64,000 bases of DNA from Alnus glutinosa (lineage: Eukaryota; Streptophyta; Magnoliopsida; Fagales; Betulaceae): assembly GCF_958979055.1 (NCBI RefSeq), contig NC_084888.1, positions 9,843,501-9,907,500 on the forward strand, written 5' to 3'. Position 1 is the first letter of the stretch; each line of letters opens with the position of its first letter. Under the pieces are notes generated by a model, which was not told the origin of the DNA, did no database searches, and was given only the letters and a program-made list of their open reading frames with translations. The position numbers and the translations under genes were made by a program. This document shows positions 38,531 through 63,369 of the stretch, one piece after another.

Positions 38531-39544
38531 ATATGCTCTGCTATGTTCCGTCGAAAAGGCTTTTGAACTAGATACTAGTGTAAATGTGTAATTCCTCATT
38601 CTAAATATGAATCACTATCTCTACCATTTTGTAAACATGGAATCGTTCATCTATATCTTTTTGACATTTATATACTATGACGAATGAGTAATATTTGATC
38701 CCTTTCTGTATTGTGACCAAAGCTAGTAAATTTTTTGAAGTTATAGTTTCATATATTTTGGATATTCAACATATTTTGTGAATATGGTATTCTGAGTTTT
38801 ATTATCGGTTATGGACAGTCTCGTATAGGGTTTTACAAATTTTGGAATATAAATTAAAAATAGTACACAAATATGAGAAATAACAGCAGTCAAGAAAACA
38901 TTGGTATAACAACTATTAAAAAATCACCGCTACTATAACAAATATAATCATGGACATTTTCTGTTGTTTTCTGTAATTGCTGCTCATATAGAAAGCCAAG
39001 GACACTCGCTATCTCTCAATTCCAAAACCAAGAAACAGAAGAAAACAATTGTTTAAGCAAAGAAGCTGACATACCGGTTAACACACTTGTCTGGGGAGGT
39101 GAGCCGGTGCCTTTAAAACACAAACGTAAACCTCAATTTTGAAAACTATTTGGCAAATTCCATACAAATTTCTGGGTGCTTTTACTTTTTTAGTTATTTT
39201 CTTTAACACAGACAATACCCAACCGTCACAGTACTATTCTTCCAGAATGCGCACGTAGATGGTCAGCCGTATGCCATGGCTTTGTAAACATGAACTGAGC
39301 CTTGATTTAGACCTACTTAAATAAATAATCCAAGAATTACTCAGTGGCCACTATGATAAAGCATCCCAAAAATCAAACTAGATTAATCAAAATACAAGCA
39401 CTTGAAGAGATTTAACAACTCAATAGTATTTCAATTTTTTTCTTTTTTCACTTGGGGATTGTGAAGGGGAGAAGGAAGCAATTTGAGAGGCAAGGGCAAA
39501 GAATATGCACCATGTCACAATAGAATGCTGTCAATTACCGTACT
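38531..39544. other. Spacer downstream of the secreted-protein gene
   Basis: AT-rich, no gene seen. The 3' UTR of the minus-strand gene ending at 39545 lies at its upper end. Confidence 0.4.
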
Positions 39545-47213
<7,669 letters not shown>

Positions 47214-47689
47214 TTTGAAATCGAATTTTGGATCCCAATTTAGTCGATTGCAGGTCCTTTTTCTGAATTTGGGGTGTTCGGCCTTCGGGGAACAGGGAGG
47301 ACCGACGAGACTTGTTGGAGGGTTAAACGGCGCAGCAGGTAGAGGAGCTGCCGCGCTGATAGTTTCCGACTCTTTCCCTCACCGTAAAGAAATTGACCGG
47401 AGAAGAATTTGTTCACGTTCAATTACAAGTCAAGTTTTGCTAAAAATACTTATTAAAAAAAAAAAAAAAAAAAAAAGAGAGATAAATGTAAAATCGTTAT
47501 AAATTACAAATCGTTTTACGCGGTATAAAAAATAATTTGAAGGTCTTCACGGTATGCCAAAATTACAAAAGTCCATCATTATGATTTTGAACTACTCCGA
47601 CGATATCTGAATTATTTTTTACAACAAAAGCAGCAATTTGTAATTCATACCAATTATAAAGACTGATTTTTATTTTTATTTTTAAAGAA
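47214..47689. promoter_or_regulatory. Upstream region of the secreted-protein gene
   Basis: Immediate 5' flank of ATG 47213, with a poly-A run at 47455-47477. No core promoter element could be assigned. Confidence 0.3.
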
Positions 47690-48010
47690 TATAATGATGA
47701 GCTTCTTCTATATAAACTTGTTCATCTATAAAAGTAAGCGCTATCTTAGCTAATTTATGAGCGGTTTCATTTGCTTCTTTTTTTACATGGGTCACCCTCC
47801 ACCTTTGCACACTATTCAACAGATCAATTGGCCATATCTGCTCCAATTATTCTCCTCCTTTCCTAATGCTTGCGCTATCTAGGGAGTATAACTTTCAAGA
47901 CTTCAAGTTCTACCTTTTGCACTCAGAGTTCTCTAATGAATACAGCAGCCCGCAAAGCAGCAGTGACTTTAGCAACAATCTGGGTAGGGTGGTTGAAACT
48001 TTGAGAAGAA
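47690..48010 (-). mobile_element. LINE RNase H-like remnant
   Basis: The minus strand reads ALRAAVFIREL, then LLNSVQRWRVTHVKKEANET and AHKLAKIAL. This is the end of a plant LINE-type RNase H domain, where an HxxR/KxxN-x-AH-LA pattern is typical. Pieces are in different frames; decayed. Confidence 0.55.
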
Positions 48011-48184
48011 TTAGAGACGTTTGGCACAACGTACATCAGCAAACGTGTAGTTACCCTTGAGCAGAGCAATCAGAAATGGGGAGGCGTTCGATCGTTTCAA
48101 GTGACAAGACGGCAACTGGCGTAAAAGCAGAAGATAAAACACAGCGTTAATTGAATGTAAAGCATGCGATGAAACGCAGCGTTT

Positions 48185-48460
48185 AGTATTTAAAATGTAA
48201 TAATTAAGTAGAAAAAGTCTTGTTAGACGGGGTCGTTAGCTGTTGGGCTTAACTGTTAGTTTGTTAGCAGATTTAGCGGGTATAGGAAGCCAGATAAGCA
48301 TATGGGATGGGGATCGAATATCAAGAAGTCATTGTTGGTATCTGCAACTCTTGGTGCTTTGGTTGAGCTCGAATCAACCAAACTTCTCACCCAATTCAAT
48401 ATACAATTTGTTATCAGTTCATTCATCAAATCATATAATATACAAAATCATCCGTACATT
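48185..48460 (+). mobile_element. LTR-like segment beside the hAT element
   Basis: TGTTAGACGGGG-type start near 48220, and a terminal part with CAATATACAATTTG repeats, like copia LTR ends. The hAT transposon has inserted at its edge, and similar-looking sequence may resume after 52227. Weak call. Confidence 0.3.
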
Positions 48461-51400
48461 CAGTGGCGGACCCAGGTAATTGACATTGCTGGGGCCGATA
48501 AATAGAAATTGAATAATTTGTCATACAATGTGTATCACAAAAGTACATTATAAAAATTCATTATAAATATGTGTCAAAATTAATATATTAGCAACAAAAA
48601 CATGTTGGCACTAGTACAAAAAGACAGAAATATAAAGTGTTCAAAAACTTAGTTTATGTCCTTTTAGAGAAATAAAATCATCAAGTATCGAATCTAAATT
48701 GAAGTTCTCAGCAATTTCCCTTTCAATATACACAACTAAACTATTTGCAAGAAATTCATCTTCCATTTTGTTGCGAAGTCTTGTTTTAACAATTTTCATA
48801 TCTGAGAAGGCTCGTTCGGTAGTCGCTGTAGACACTGGAAGAGTCAAAACAAGACGAATCAATCTATCAATAAGATAGTATGTCTTTGATTTTCCTGTCT
48901 CTACTAATCCTTGACATAATTCTGCAACGGAAGACAAATTTTGCAACTTCAAATCATTATGCACATCAAGTTCAAAATACTTCAACTGGAATCCCAAATT
49001 AATTTTCTCCTGCTCAGAAAAATCAAGAGGATAATACACCTCTACAAGACTACATATATCATCAATTTTAAATGATTTATAACCATCATTTGGATCCAAA
49101 GCTGAGCTACGTGTCAAAAGTTTGACTGCCCTTTCACCAAACCTACAATTAAGCTCTTGCAGTTGAAAGTCTATAGCAGCATTGAATATGTCAAAATAAT
49201 AATGATGCTCCACTGTAATGTGATTCCGTTGATTACAACCTCGACCTTCAATATAACGAGCACTCAAGTCTAGGATGTCAATTTCAAATTTCTTGGAGAA
49301 AGAGACAACACTCTCAAGCAATTTCTCCAAATCATCATCTCTCAGCTTTTGGATAAGTTTTTTTGCAATAGAAACTGAATTAATAGCATTCAAAATGTCT
49401 TGAGATTTTTGCTGCAAAGCTTGACAAAGAACATCAGTGATACCCATGATTTCCTTCATCAAATGTAAAAAAAAATGAATTCGAAGGATGTAACCATTTT
49501 ATAAGCAACATTAGCATCTCCCCATTGAGAGTAATTAGCTCCTTCTCTTCTAATTATTTCAAGCACTGAACAAGTAGCATCAAACATACTTATTAGGCTG
49601 CAAATAGAATTATAATGAGAACCCCAACGAGTATCACCATCTCGTTTCAAAGTGCCAATTTGGTTAGCTCCTTTTCCAGTTTCAAGATCACCAATAGCTC
49701 GCATATGTACAATTTTTTCTGTTTAAGCAACTTGTAGTTGATCGTGACGTTTACATGAAGAACCAACCATATTGATAATGAAATTCAAATTTGTGAAGAA
49801 CTCATGAACAAAAACCACTTCTCTAGATGCAGCAATTAATGCTAATTGCAATCGGTGAGCAAAACAATGAACATAGTATGCATGAGGACAATAATTAAGA
49901 AATAATGCCTGCAATCCTTTCCATTCACCACACATATTGCTAGCACCATCATATCCTTATCCACGAATATTTTGAATGTCAAGTCCATGATGAGAAAGAA
50001 CATCAGATATTTTATTCTTGAGAGTCAATGCTGATGTATCTTTAACATGAACAAGATCAAAGAAGCGTTCTTGTATAAAACCATATTTGTCAACAAATCT
50101 CAAAACAATAGCCATTTGTTCTCTTTTAGACTCATCTCGTGCTTCATCAACAATAATACAAAATTTAGAGTCTCCAATATCTTCGCGAATTTTATCTCGC
50201 ACTTTACTTGCCATGACTTGCAAAATCTCCTTTTGAATTCTATGTGAAGTATATTTTGCAGATTTATGAGCATTTTCCAAAACAACTGTTGCAACTTTTT
50301 CATTATATGAAGCCAAAATTGTAATCATCTCAAGAAAATTACCTCGATTTTTTGAATCAAGAGTCTCATCATGACATCTAAAAGCACATCCTTGAAATGC
50401 AAGCCACTGAACAACATCAATAGAAGTTTTTACACGTAGTCGATTATTTTGAATTTGTTCAGTACTTTGTGCATTCAATAATTTATCGATATGCTGTGAT
50501 TGTTGTTTTAAATCCTCACAAGATTTCACAGCATTATTATGGGGTGAATAAGGATCCTCTCCAATATGAGTCAAAAATGCACATTTCTTTCCATCGTGAA
50601 CCTTTTTCCAATTTCTAAATCCCTTGGTGATAAATACATCACATCCATGACGTCCAACTGGTTTCATTGTAAAAAGATAACATGGTAGACAATATGCGGG
50701 ATCCGTAGTAGGAGAATACTCAAGCCAAGATGAAAATTGTGTGAACCATGAAGCTTGAAAACGACGGGAATGATTTTTTGGTTTAGAAAATGGATAGTCT
50801 TGACGCAAAATTTGATATGGTCGTGCTTTCAAATAAGCCATTCTTATTTCATCACGTCGATTGACTGGATAGTCCCACATCGGAGGACGTTTTCCTGGAT
50901 CCCATTCTATAGAAAAACCATCAACTTCGTTAACATTAAGTGTGGAGGATTTAAAAGGAATCTCTTGACCTTCCACAATTAGAGATTCATAAGGATGTTC
51001 TTCAACTTCAATTCTTTGAGATTTAAGAGGATGTTCTTTGAGATTTGAAGTTTCAGCATTAAAATTCAATGATGGATTACTTTCTGGAACATCAACTTCT
51101 TTTCTTTTAAAGAATGACTCGATAGTTTTAAACTTTGACATGCTTGATGAACCTAAATTTTCCAAATTAAATTACAACCCTATAAGAAACAATCAAACTA
51201 TCCAAAAAAAAAAATTATCAGAGTCTAACAAGTAACAATCATACAATCTAAAAAAAAAAAAAGCAAAAAAAAACAAGAGTCTATATAACACTAAACTAAA
51301 AAAAATAATCTGAAAAACTAAAAACTTCAAAACTAACTTCATAATTTCATATATAACCCAAAACCAAAAAATATTCTGAAAATTTGAATAGAGAAATTAC

Positions 51401-52219
51401 CTTGTAGACAAGAGTCACAAGATCAGCACAAGTACAGTAGAGAAGCAATGCCCAAAAATAATGAAAATCTTGTCCTCTTCCTTCTTCTGCTCTTCAAGAC
51501 TTCAACACATGCAAACCAGCCAAACCTCAAAACTAACCTTTTTTTAAAAAAAAAAAAAACAAAAGAGAGAAAAAAGTTTTTCATACTCATTGAACACTCA
51601 AAAAAAAAAAACCTCAAAAAAATGCAAATTTCCACACTTCACAGTTTCTGAGTTTCACACTTTCACTTCAGCTTCTTTTTCCACCACAGCCACAAACACC
51701 ACTCACGGTACTCACCGTCGGCAGTCACCAGCAGTGGCGTAGTGCAGGCTTTTTTTTCGTTCGTTCGTTCGTTCTTTAGTTCTTTGTCTAAGAGCTTTTA
51801 GAGGTTTTTTTCCTTTTTTTTTTTTTTCTTCTATCATTTCATTTCTTGAGTCGTGCGTGCTTGAGGTGCTGCAGGGCAGCATGTGAGATGGACTGAAAGT
51901 CTGAATCGACTGATGGACAGATGGAGTGTCTTGGACTCCTGATAGACTGCTAATAGAGGGCTAGAATAGAGGCAGATGAATAATAATGGACGGAAGAACT
52001 AAGAAGCAATGAACTGATTCAATTGAAAAAACCATGATGTGGGCCCCTAAAAAAAAAACAAAAAAAAAAATGCTATTGGATAGTAATGGTGGGGCCAACT
52101 TGGAAATTCCAAGTTTGAATTAACTGCAAACCGTAGTATAGTAAATTTATTTATTTATTTATTTTTAGGAGCCAGCAGGAGCCGTGGCCCCTGCTGGCCC
52201 TAACACTAGTCTGCCACTG
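48461..52219 (-). mobile_element. hAT DNA transposon, 3.76 kb, with TIRs and 8-bp TSD
   Basis: Terminal repeats CAGTGGCGGAC (left) and CAGTGGCAGAC (complement of right) are flanked by a perfect 8-bp duplication CGTACATT at 48453-48460 and 52220-52227. Subterminal TGGGGCC/GGCCCC motifs occur at both ends. It carries one transposase gene on the minus strand. The element is complete in outline. Confidence 0.92.
48641..51165 (-). pseudogene. hAT transposase, zf-TTF/DUF4371 type, broken
   Basis: Family of the plant zinc finger MYM-type-1-like transposases. 51165-49957 gives a 402-residue N-terminal part with WFTQFSSWLEY, CLPCYLF (TTF zinc finger) and the DUF4371 part of the RNase H-like core (KFCIIVDEARDE). 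Further parts follow at 49935-49723 (YVHCFAHRLQLALIAASRE) and 49704-49459. The C-terminal part, 49462-48641, has the dimerisation motif LPVSTATTERAFSDMK. The parts are separated by an in-frame TAA at 49957-49959, another at 49723-49725 and a frame change near the A9 tract at 49467-49475. Three lesions, so not functional as it stands. Confidence 0.88.
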
Positions 52220-52227
52220 CGTACATT

Positions 52228-53044
52228 CTTCATTTATGTTTTGGAATCTAAACTAAAAAAACAGTGATTTACTGTTGTTTGGACTAGTGTCGAACGGTGC
52301 TAAATTTAGAATTGTTTACGGTTCAAACAACACTAAATTTAATTTTAGCATCGGAGTGGAATTGTCAGATTCCCCAACGCAGTTTTCTCTTTTACAGGTT
52401 AAGAGGCAAGCTCTTCCAGTTCAGCAATTGACCAAACCGGAATTTGTTCTAACACTGTTTAAACGGAGCTAAATATGCATTAGTGTCTTTTAAACAATAA
52501 ATGACGTTAAATTTAGCATCGTTTACTGTTGAAAAAGGGCACGAAATTCAAATTTTTTAGTATCATTTACTGTTCAAATGACATTAAAATCCTTTCTTTT
52601 ATATTTTATCCTCCCCTCTCTCATATCTCCCTGGTTTTTTTTTATTTTTTATTTTTTTAACTAGGGAGGGAGCTTTTCGTAAAATAATGCTGCTGACCTT
52701 GAGCTCAAGCCGACATTTATTCAATGCTTGATACTTGCTCCTGCTTTCGTAGCTACTGTTAGCTTGGAAGGGGCCATTTTTTAAGGCGAGATGCATCAAG
52801 AAATAGTAGATGAGATGTATGATATGATCCTTAACCCTTTCTTAACTGATTTGACATTCACTTTCGTGGCTGTTTGTATATGCTAAGATGGAGACAAACG
52901 TGCAACAGAATGTGCAGTAGTTGTAGTATGACTTCCGACCAGCTGACATATTTATGCACCATGTATGGCGCCATTTGTAAGTTTTATAACCAGTGCTTGC
53001 TAGCTATTTTCCCACGAGAAAGAGAATGAAAGAGAGGACTTGAA
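52228..53044. other. Spacer with degraded MITE-like sequence
   Basis: 52260-52590 repeats short blocks such as GTTTACTGTT and CTAAATTTAG in both orientations, like a worn MITE. No gene seen. Confidence 0.35.
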
Positions 53045-53566
53045 CATTCAAGATTTACTCAAATAAGTTCAAACCTCAACACTCATGAACTACCGTTGAG
53101 TTTGCGATGGCCTACTCCTCAACAGTGCAATTAATGATTATAAAGTTGATAAAGATAAGAAGATGCAACACTCAAAGAAACATAAGGCATGATGAATATC
53201 AAACATTTGTTGTAGAGTCAAAATTGAAATTGTAGATAATATTTTGATAAGGTTGTAATTTAAGTATTATAAATGAAAGCAATATCCCCCTACAACTCAC
53301 GTGTGTCAGCCAATCTTCTCTAGCTTACGTTCTATTACTTTCTATGAGACAGATGTGTACACAACAATTGGACTTCACACATTGTGAGTTCTATCTGACC
53401 ACACAAGCGATGCGGATACCCGTTTACGTGCTGGTAAAACCTTCCCAGACACAATCACAACAAAAGACTTATTCTCTTTCAACGACTTGAAGAAGAGAAT
53501 GCTTGGTTTCACACTAACATTGATTTGAGAATCAGTTATGACTTTTGACACGAAAGTATGATTTCA
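53045..53566 (-). pseudogene. Duplicated 3' end of the subtilase gene (scrap)
   Basis: 53045-53566 aligns with 57010-57547: 3' flank, stop region and the last ~75 codons of exon 10, in the same orientation (DSQINVSVKPSIL-, FVV-VSGK, SASLVWSDRTHNV-like). Several substitutions and no upstream exons next to it, so it cannot encode a protease. Evidence of a partial tandem duplication at the subtilase locus. Confidence 0.8.
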
Positions 53567-54709
53567 AATTCTTACAGATTTACAATCCTTTATTGCGAGG
53601 CGATTTTGGCATAATAAGCGTCCAAATTAGGAAAAACCTATTTCTGACATATTTGTTACATTCCTACGCCACCAATTTCATCGCAATCCAATACTTGAAC
53701 CGAAAGTTATAATTAAATTACATAGACATGCTCATTCTGGATTCTTTCATAAATAACGAATTTTACCGACTTCTCTTTTCTTAAATTCAAAATTGATTTG
53801 GAGTTGAAACTTTCCAAAAGTGAGTTTGCCGACTTTGTTATAATCTGGGAATTTGATGGATTTTTTTCCAAAACCTGTAAAATATAAGAAAACACAAAAA
53901 CGATACAAAACATTAAACTATAACAAAACTAAGAGCTTAACATATGTAAATTAAGGGGCTTGAATGTGCAACATTCAACACTTATCAATAAGGTGTTCAT
54001 GTAATCATGAGCTTGATATGAGAAAGAATGAAAGAAATGGAAGAGAAGAGAATATCAAGCGTGGATGAAGGGCTTCACTTGGGCATATAACTCATCAAAA
54101 GAATCTTAAGTAATCATTAACCTTATCATATCTCTTATCTATAACTAACTATCCTTTATTTCTAACTTAGAGAACTTAACTAGTACTTAACTTCTAAGTA
54201 AACAAATTGTTTAATGGTTCTTTGTTTAATTAGTTTTGCTATAGCCTTCATAATTTTTAGGAGCTAGAAATCAAAGGACTGAGTTCATGGATGGACAAAA
54301 ATCATCAATGGGTAATGATGATTTTGATAAAAATCAATGGCCCATTAATTAATAATGCTATATATGAATTTGTCATCCAAATTAGGGTAATATGTTTCAC
54401 GGATGTTATTGCATCCTTAACAAAGTCCAAAAATTATGAAAGTTGAAGAGTAGATAGAGCACTTCAAGTAGAGTTTTCTAGTTTTTGAATCGACTAAAAC
54501 GGAGTTTGTTTGACCCTATTTTTGCCATTTCAAAGTTTAAGATCCGTTAAACTTTTCTAGTAGAATTAGAACTATAAATGTGCTTCCAATGTTGATGAAT
54601 ATTTAATCTTATAAATATTCACATATTATTTTATATTATTACTGGGTCTTAAATTCTAATTTAAGACGTCATATTTTATATCTTAAAATCTGGGACACTA
54701 CACAATATG
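53567..54709. other. Intergenic stretch
   Basis: AT-rich, no gene recognised. 54450-54700 (GAATCGACTAAAACGGAGTT) resembles LTR-retrotransposon flank sequence but has no defined ends. Confidence 0.3.
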
Positions 54710-55750
54710 CCAACGGACTAAGCATGCTTTATTCTTGTAATAATATGCCATGAGCCTGCTACTTTTATACTACTTGAATAAATAAATAATAATTGCATCA
54801 TATGACATGGTACACTAGTATGAGAGGTAAAACGGCCATGGGCTTACTATATGGGCTCGACATAATTTGGACAGAAGTGCTTGTTTACAATCTCGTCTAC
54901 AATGGATATGGATGGAATGCTACTTGAAGACTGGTCGAGAAACTCGGTACACCAGTATGTGTGGTAGAATGCCCATGGGCTTACTATATGGGCTCGACAG
55001 AATTTGGACAGTATTGCTTGTTTGCAATCTCATCTGCAATGGATACGAATGGGGTGCTACTAGAAAACTGGCCGAAAAGCTTGCCTGCAACCTCATCTGC
55101 AATGGGTACGAACAAGTTTTTCATATAATGCCTCGTCTGGAACCTCATTTGGACGTGCCGCTCCTAGAATCCGTGTTTTTATAAGTTAACCTAGACTTGT
55201 ACGAACGAGCATACTTCCCATCCGAATGAGCAAGTAAAAACTCCAATATTTGGGAAATAGGCTTTCAGATTTGAGGGTTTCTTTTCCAAGTCTATTTAAT
55301 AGCTTTTGGAGCAAGATTTTAAGCAACTTTCGGCATTATTTTCAGAGGTTAAAAGAGTCTATTGCTTCATGTGCTAATAGAGAAAACTCATATTTTTGTG
55401 CTTTCAATTACTTCTCTCTTAGAATCTTTGTTGTAAACCACAACCATTCATTGACAAGAACTGAAGCCTATCGGAGTTTAAGTAAAGGAGATCAAGTAGA
55501 ATAATTGTGCAAAAGTTCTAGGAGAATTACTGCGGTAGAGGGTAAGTAGGTCGCTTGTCTAGTACAAGGGTGTGTCAATTGCAAAGGTTTTGTAAGTATG
55601 AATATCTTGCAATTTCTCATTCTTCTTTGGTGGATTGGTCTCCTGAGTTTGGCTGACCGTAAGTGGTTTTGCTTTTTGAGGTATTCAAAGAGTTTCACTT
55701 CTTTATCAAATTACTTGTGTTGATTGATTTATCTATTTTATTGTTATCGA
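54710..55750 (+). repeat. LTR-like direct repeat, copy 1
   Basis: 54730-55270 matches 63375-64000 (TAAGCATGCTTTATTCTTGT versus GAGCATGCTTTATTCTTGT; GGGCTCGACAGAATTTGGA; CTTTCAGATTTGAGGGTTTC). Each copy contains internal repeats of a ~100-bp unit (TTGCAATCTCATCTGCAATG). The part after 55270 looks like an LTR R-U5 region. Fossil LTR sequence is the likeliest origin. Confidence 0.5.
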
Positions 55751-55752
55751 AC

Positions 55753-56010
55753 CACTACAAAAAAATAGGCATTTATGGACGGATTTTTTCTAGACGATTT
55801 TAAAAACTGTCTAGAAAACAAAATTTGAAAATGGTTTTTTTGAAACCGTCTGTAAAAAATTTATTATGGATGATTTGATTAAACCGTCCATAAAATTTCA
55901 GGTGGTTTTAACTAAACCGTCTGGAAATTTTCATTTCTAGACGGTTTTTATAAAACCGTCTATAAATTTATAGACAGTTTTTTTTCGAAACCAGCTGTAA
56001 ATGTTATTTC
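55753..56010 (+). mobile_element. CACTA (En/Spm) transposon terminus
   Basis: Starts CACTACAAAAAAATAGGC, the superfamily signature. It is followed by many subterminal copies of AAACCGTCTAKAAA and its complement. The partner terminus is not seen in the window, so only one end remains. Confidence 0.75.
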
Positions 56011-56049
56011 CAAACAAAACAACATAACAACATAATCAATAAGTTCGTT

Positions 56050-56903
56050 CTGATTTGTTGATGAAGTGAAAAACCATTTAAACAAATTAAAGGAGGAAAC
56101 CACTTAGGGGCAGCCAAACCCAGGAAATCACTATCACGAAAATCTAGAATACAGACACAAGGAAAATGACAACCCATTTGTAACTCTTATACTCTATACG
56201 AGCACAAGCTTCCTGTTTGCCTTAAAGCTAGCCAATCTTCTTCAAGTGCATTTCCTCATCAACTCCTTTGGTATAGGCTCTTTGATGGACAATGGATGTG
56301 TGTGGTATAGTTTGAACAACTCAAGAACAAAAACCTCCAAATACGAGCGCAATCTTCACTTGGGTACACAAGGGTGAAGGAAGGCACCCATCTAGAAGGA
56401 TTATAGGAACAAGGATCTCTCAATCTTCCTCCCCAGAAAAGTATTCAAAGCTTGCTAGATAGCTATGAGAAAGAGATGTGCCAAATGAGCTAAGATCTGG
56501 TTTTTTATCTCCCAAAAGTTTTTCTTTGCATCACAACGGGGACTTTTTCGCGTTTTGACGTACCAGCTATGGTTTCATCGTTAACTCTCTAGCATTTGGC
56601 AGCTTTTGTACTGTTCACGTCACGACGAGTTTTGAACGGGCTTTCCACGTGACTGGACATAGACTTCTCTGTAGCTCCGCGTCACGTTCCCATTGTGACG
56701 GGCTTTGAATGGAAGAAAATTGAGTTCTTTCTGTGGCTCTCCGTCACTTGTCCGTTGTGACGGGCTTTGAATGGGGCAGCCCAATAATTCTGAAACACAC
56801 CCCAAACCCTTGATATTTTCATATTGAAACCTTGGGTAATGAAAATTTATAATTACACATAAGATTTTGCACACCGAATGATGCCAATTTCTATAACCTA
56901 ACA
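56050..56903 (-). mobile_element. LTR-like segment, probable solo LTR
   Basis: On the minus strand it begins TGTTAGGTTATAGAAATTGG, a common plant copia LTR start. It contains two copies of a TGTGACGGGCTTTGAATGG-type unit (about 56695 and 56757). The low-coordinate end is not defined. No coding sequence. Confidence 0.4.
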
Positions 56904-57331
56904 CATTATATTTGGTCAACGTTTGTGAGGTTGTTTAATTTTAAATTTCGCATTATTTTGGCATACACCTATTCAATCCTCCTAGGTATTGTTGGAGTCT
57001 TGCGTATCATTTTCAAACAAGATTTACTCGACTAATTTCAAACCTCAACGTTCATGAACTACTGTTGGGTTTGTAGGTGCATATTAGAACAGAAGTCTCA
57101 CAAGACAAGGAAACTCCTCAATAGTCCAGTGATTATCAAGTTGATATAGATAAGAAGATGCAACACTTCGAGAAACATAAGACATGATGAATATCAAACA
57201 TTTGTTGTAGAGTTAAATCTGAAATTGTAGATAATATTTTAATAAAGTTGTAGAGCAATATCTCTAGCTCCCTGTGCATTTCACAGGAGTCAGTCAATCT
57301 TCTCTAGCAGTGTTTTACGATCTATTACTTT

Positions 57332-62079
<4,748 letters not shown>

Positions 62080-63369
62080 GGTATGGTATGCGAAAATGAA
62101 GATGTTTTCACTACTATTTTATAATGCTAATCGCCATCCTGTCGGCTGTTCCAACTTTACTTTTGATTGGTGACGCAGTTTTTTCGGAAATGAATTGGGT
62201 TCATTTGGCATGTTTTTATGGACAGTTTTGTTTGCCTTTCAAGTTTTAAGGTCGGTTTAGATTTTTTATTTAAAAATAGTTATTTTAGAAAGTGCAATTT
62301 TTAAAAATGCATTTAAGCATTTAGTAAAATTACAGTTTAGTTTTATAAAGGTGCATTTTTAAACACACCATTTTTCCTGCGATCTGAAAACAAAAATATT
62401 TTTACGCTTTTAAAGCGTAATTTTTTAAAAATGCATTTCCAAACATTACATTTTCTTGTTAAAATCAATTTTTTATTGTTTGCCAAATCGCAGTGACAAA
62501 TGCGAAGAAAAAGTAAAAATATTAACAAACAATTCAATACTAAAACCTACCTTCACATTTTTGTCACATCACAACTAAAAAAAAAAATAGACCCTCTAAA
62601 TTTTTTTCACTAATTAAGCAGCTCCTCTCCATATCATTTGAAAAAATGGAGAGGATTTGTTTGCATTGGATTGAAGGCGGGCTCAATATATTTTGAGGCC
62701 TCAGGCAAAAAGTTTAAATGATGCATTTTTTTTTTAAAATAAAATAATTTTTAATTAAAAATCAATATTCTCCCTTATTGGGATGCAAAATTACTTATCA
62801 ATAATTTTTCTTTCATTGACCTAGAATCAGATACATCATTACTATTTTTATTTTCTTCTTATTTCCTTCATCAAGAATTGTTATATTATATATTTGAACA
62901 TCATCATCATTATTTTCAATGTCATCTTTTTGGTGTATTATTTCATTATCTTCTAACTCTTATTGATAAATTTCTTCCGGTTGGTAAGATGTTGTATTTA
63001 AGCTATTTTAAGCCTTGGTTTTAAGGGAAAATGGTCTGAGTTTGAGTTGGAATTTTTCATGCATTCTAGTACCTCTCAAACTTTCGCTACATTTGACCGA
63101 ATGTTCGGCATTTGATTGTTCGATTGCTTAACCCCGATACCAAACTTTGGCAGTGGCTAGAAAGGGGTAATCAAGATTTTAATAATGAGTTAGAGTCTAA
63201 AGTCCTATTTAGGGTTTTTACATGCATGAGTTAGGACTCTCGTTGTTTTAAGTTTAATATTATGGTATGTTTTGCAGTCGCGGGAGTTCAAAATATCCGA
63301 GCCTATGAATGAGCGCTTGAGGTAAGTAAATACTTACAAACTAATCCCTTTCTAACATGCATGCAATAT
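62080..63369. promoter_or_regulatory. Upstream region of the subtilase gene
   Basis: A TATA-like TATTTTATAA (complement side) is near 62113. 62240-62545 carries a hAT-like AT-rich repeat (AAATGCATTT, AAATCGCA) related in style to 2200-2480. No gene seen in the rest. Confidence 0.4.

Noticed and set aside
54867-55184. Plus-strand 105-codon frame with internal repeats
   Set aside because: Comes from the repeated ~100-bp unit in an LTR-like sequence; the second copy has no matching open frame on that strand.
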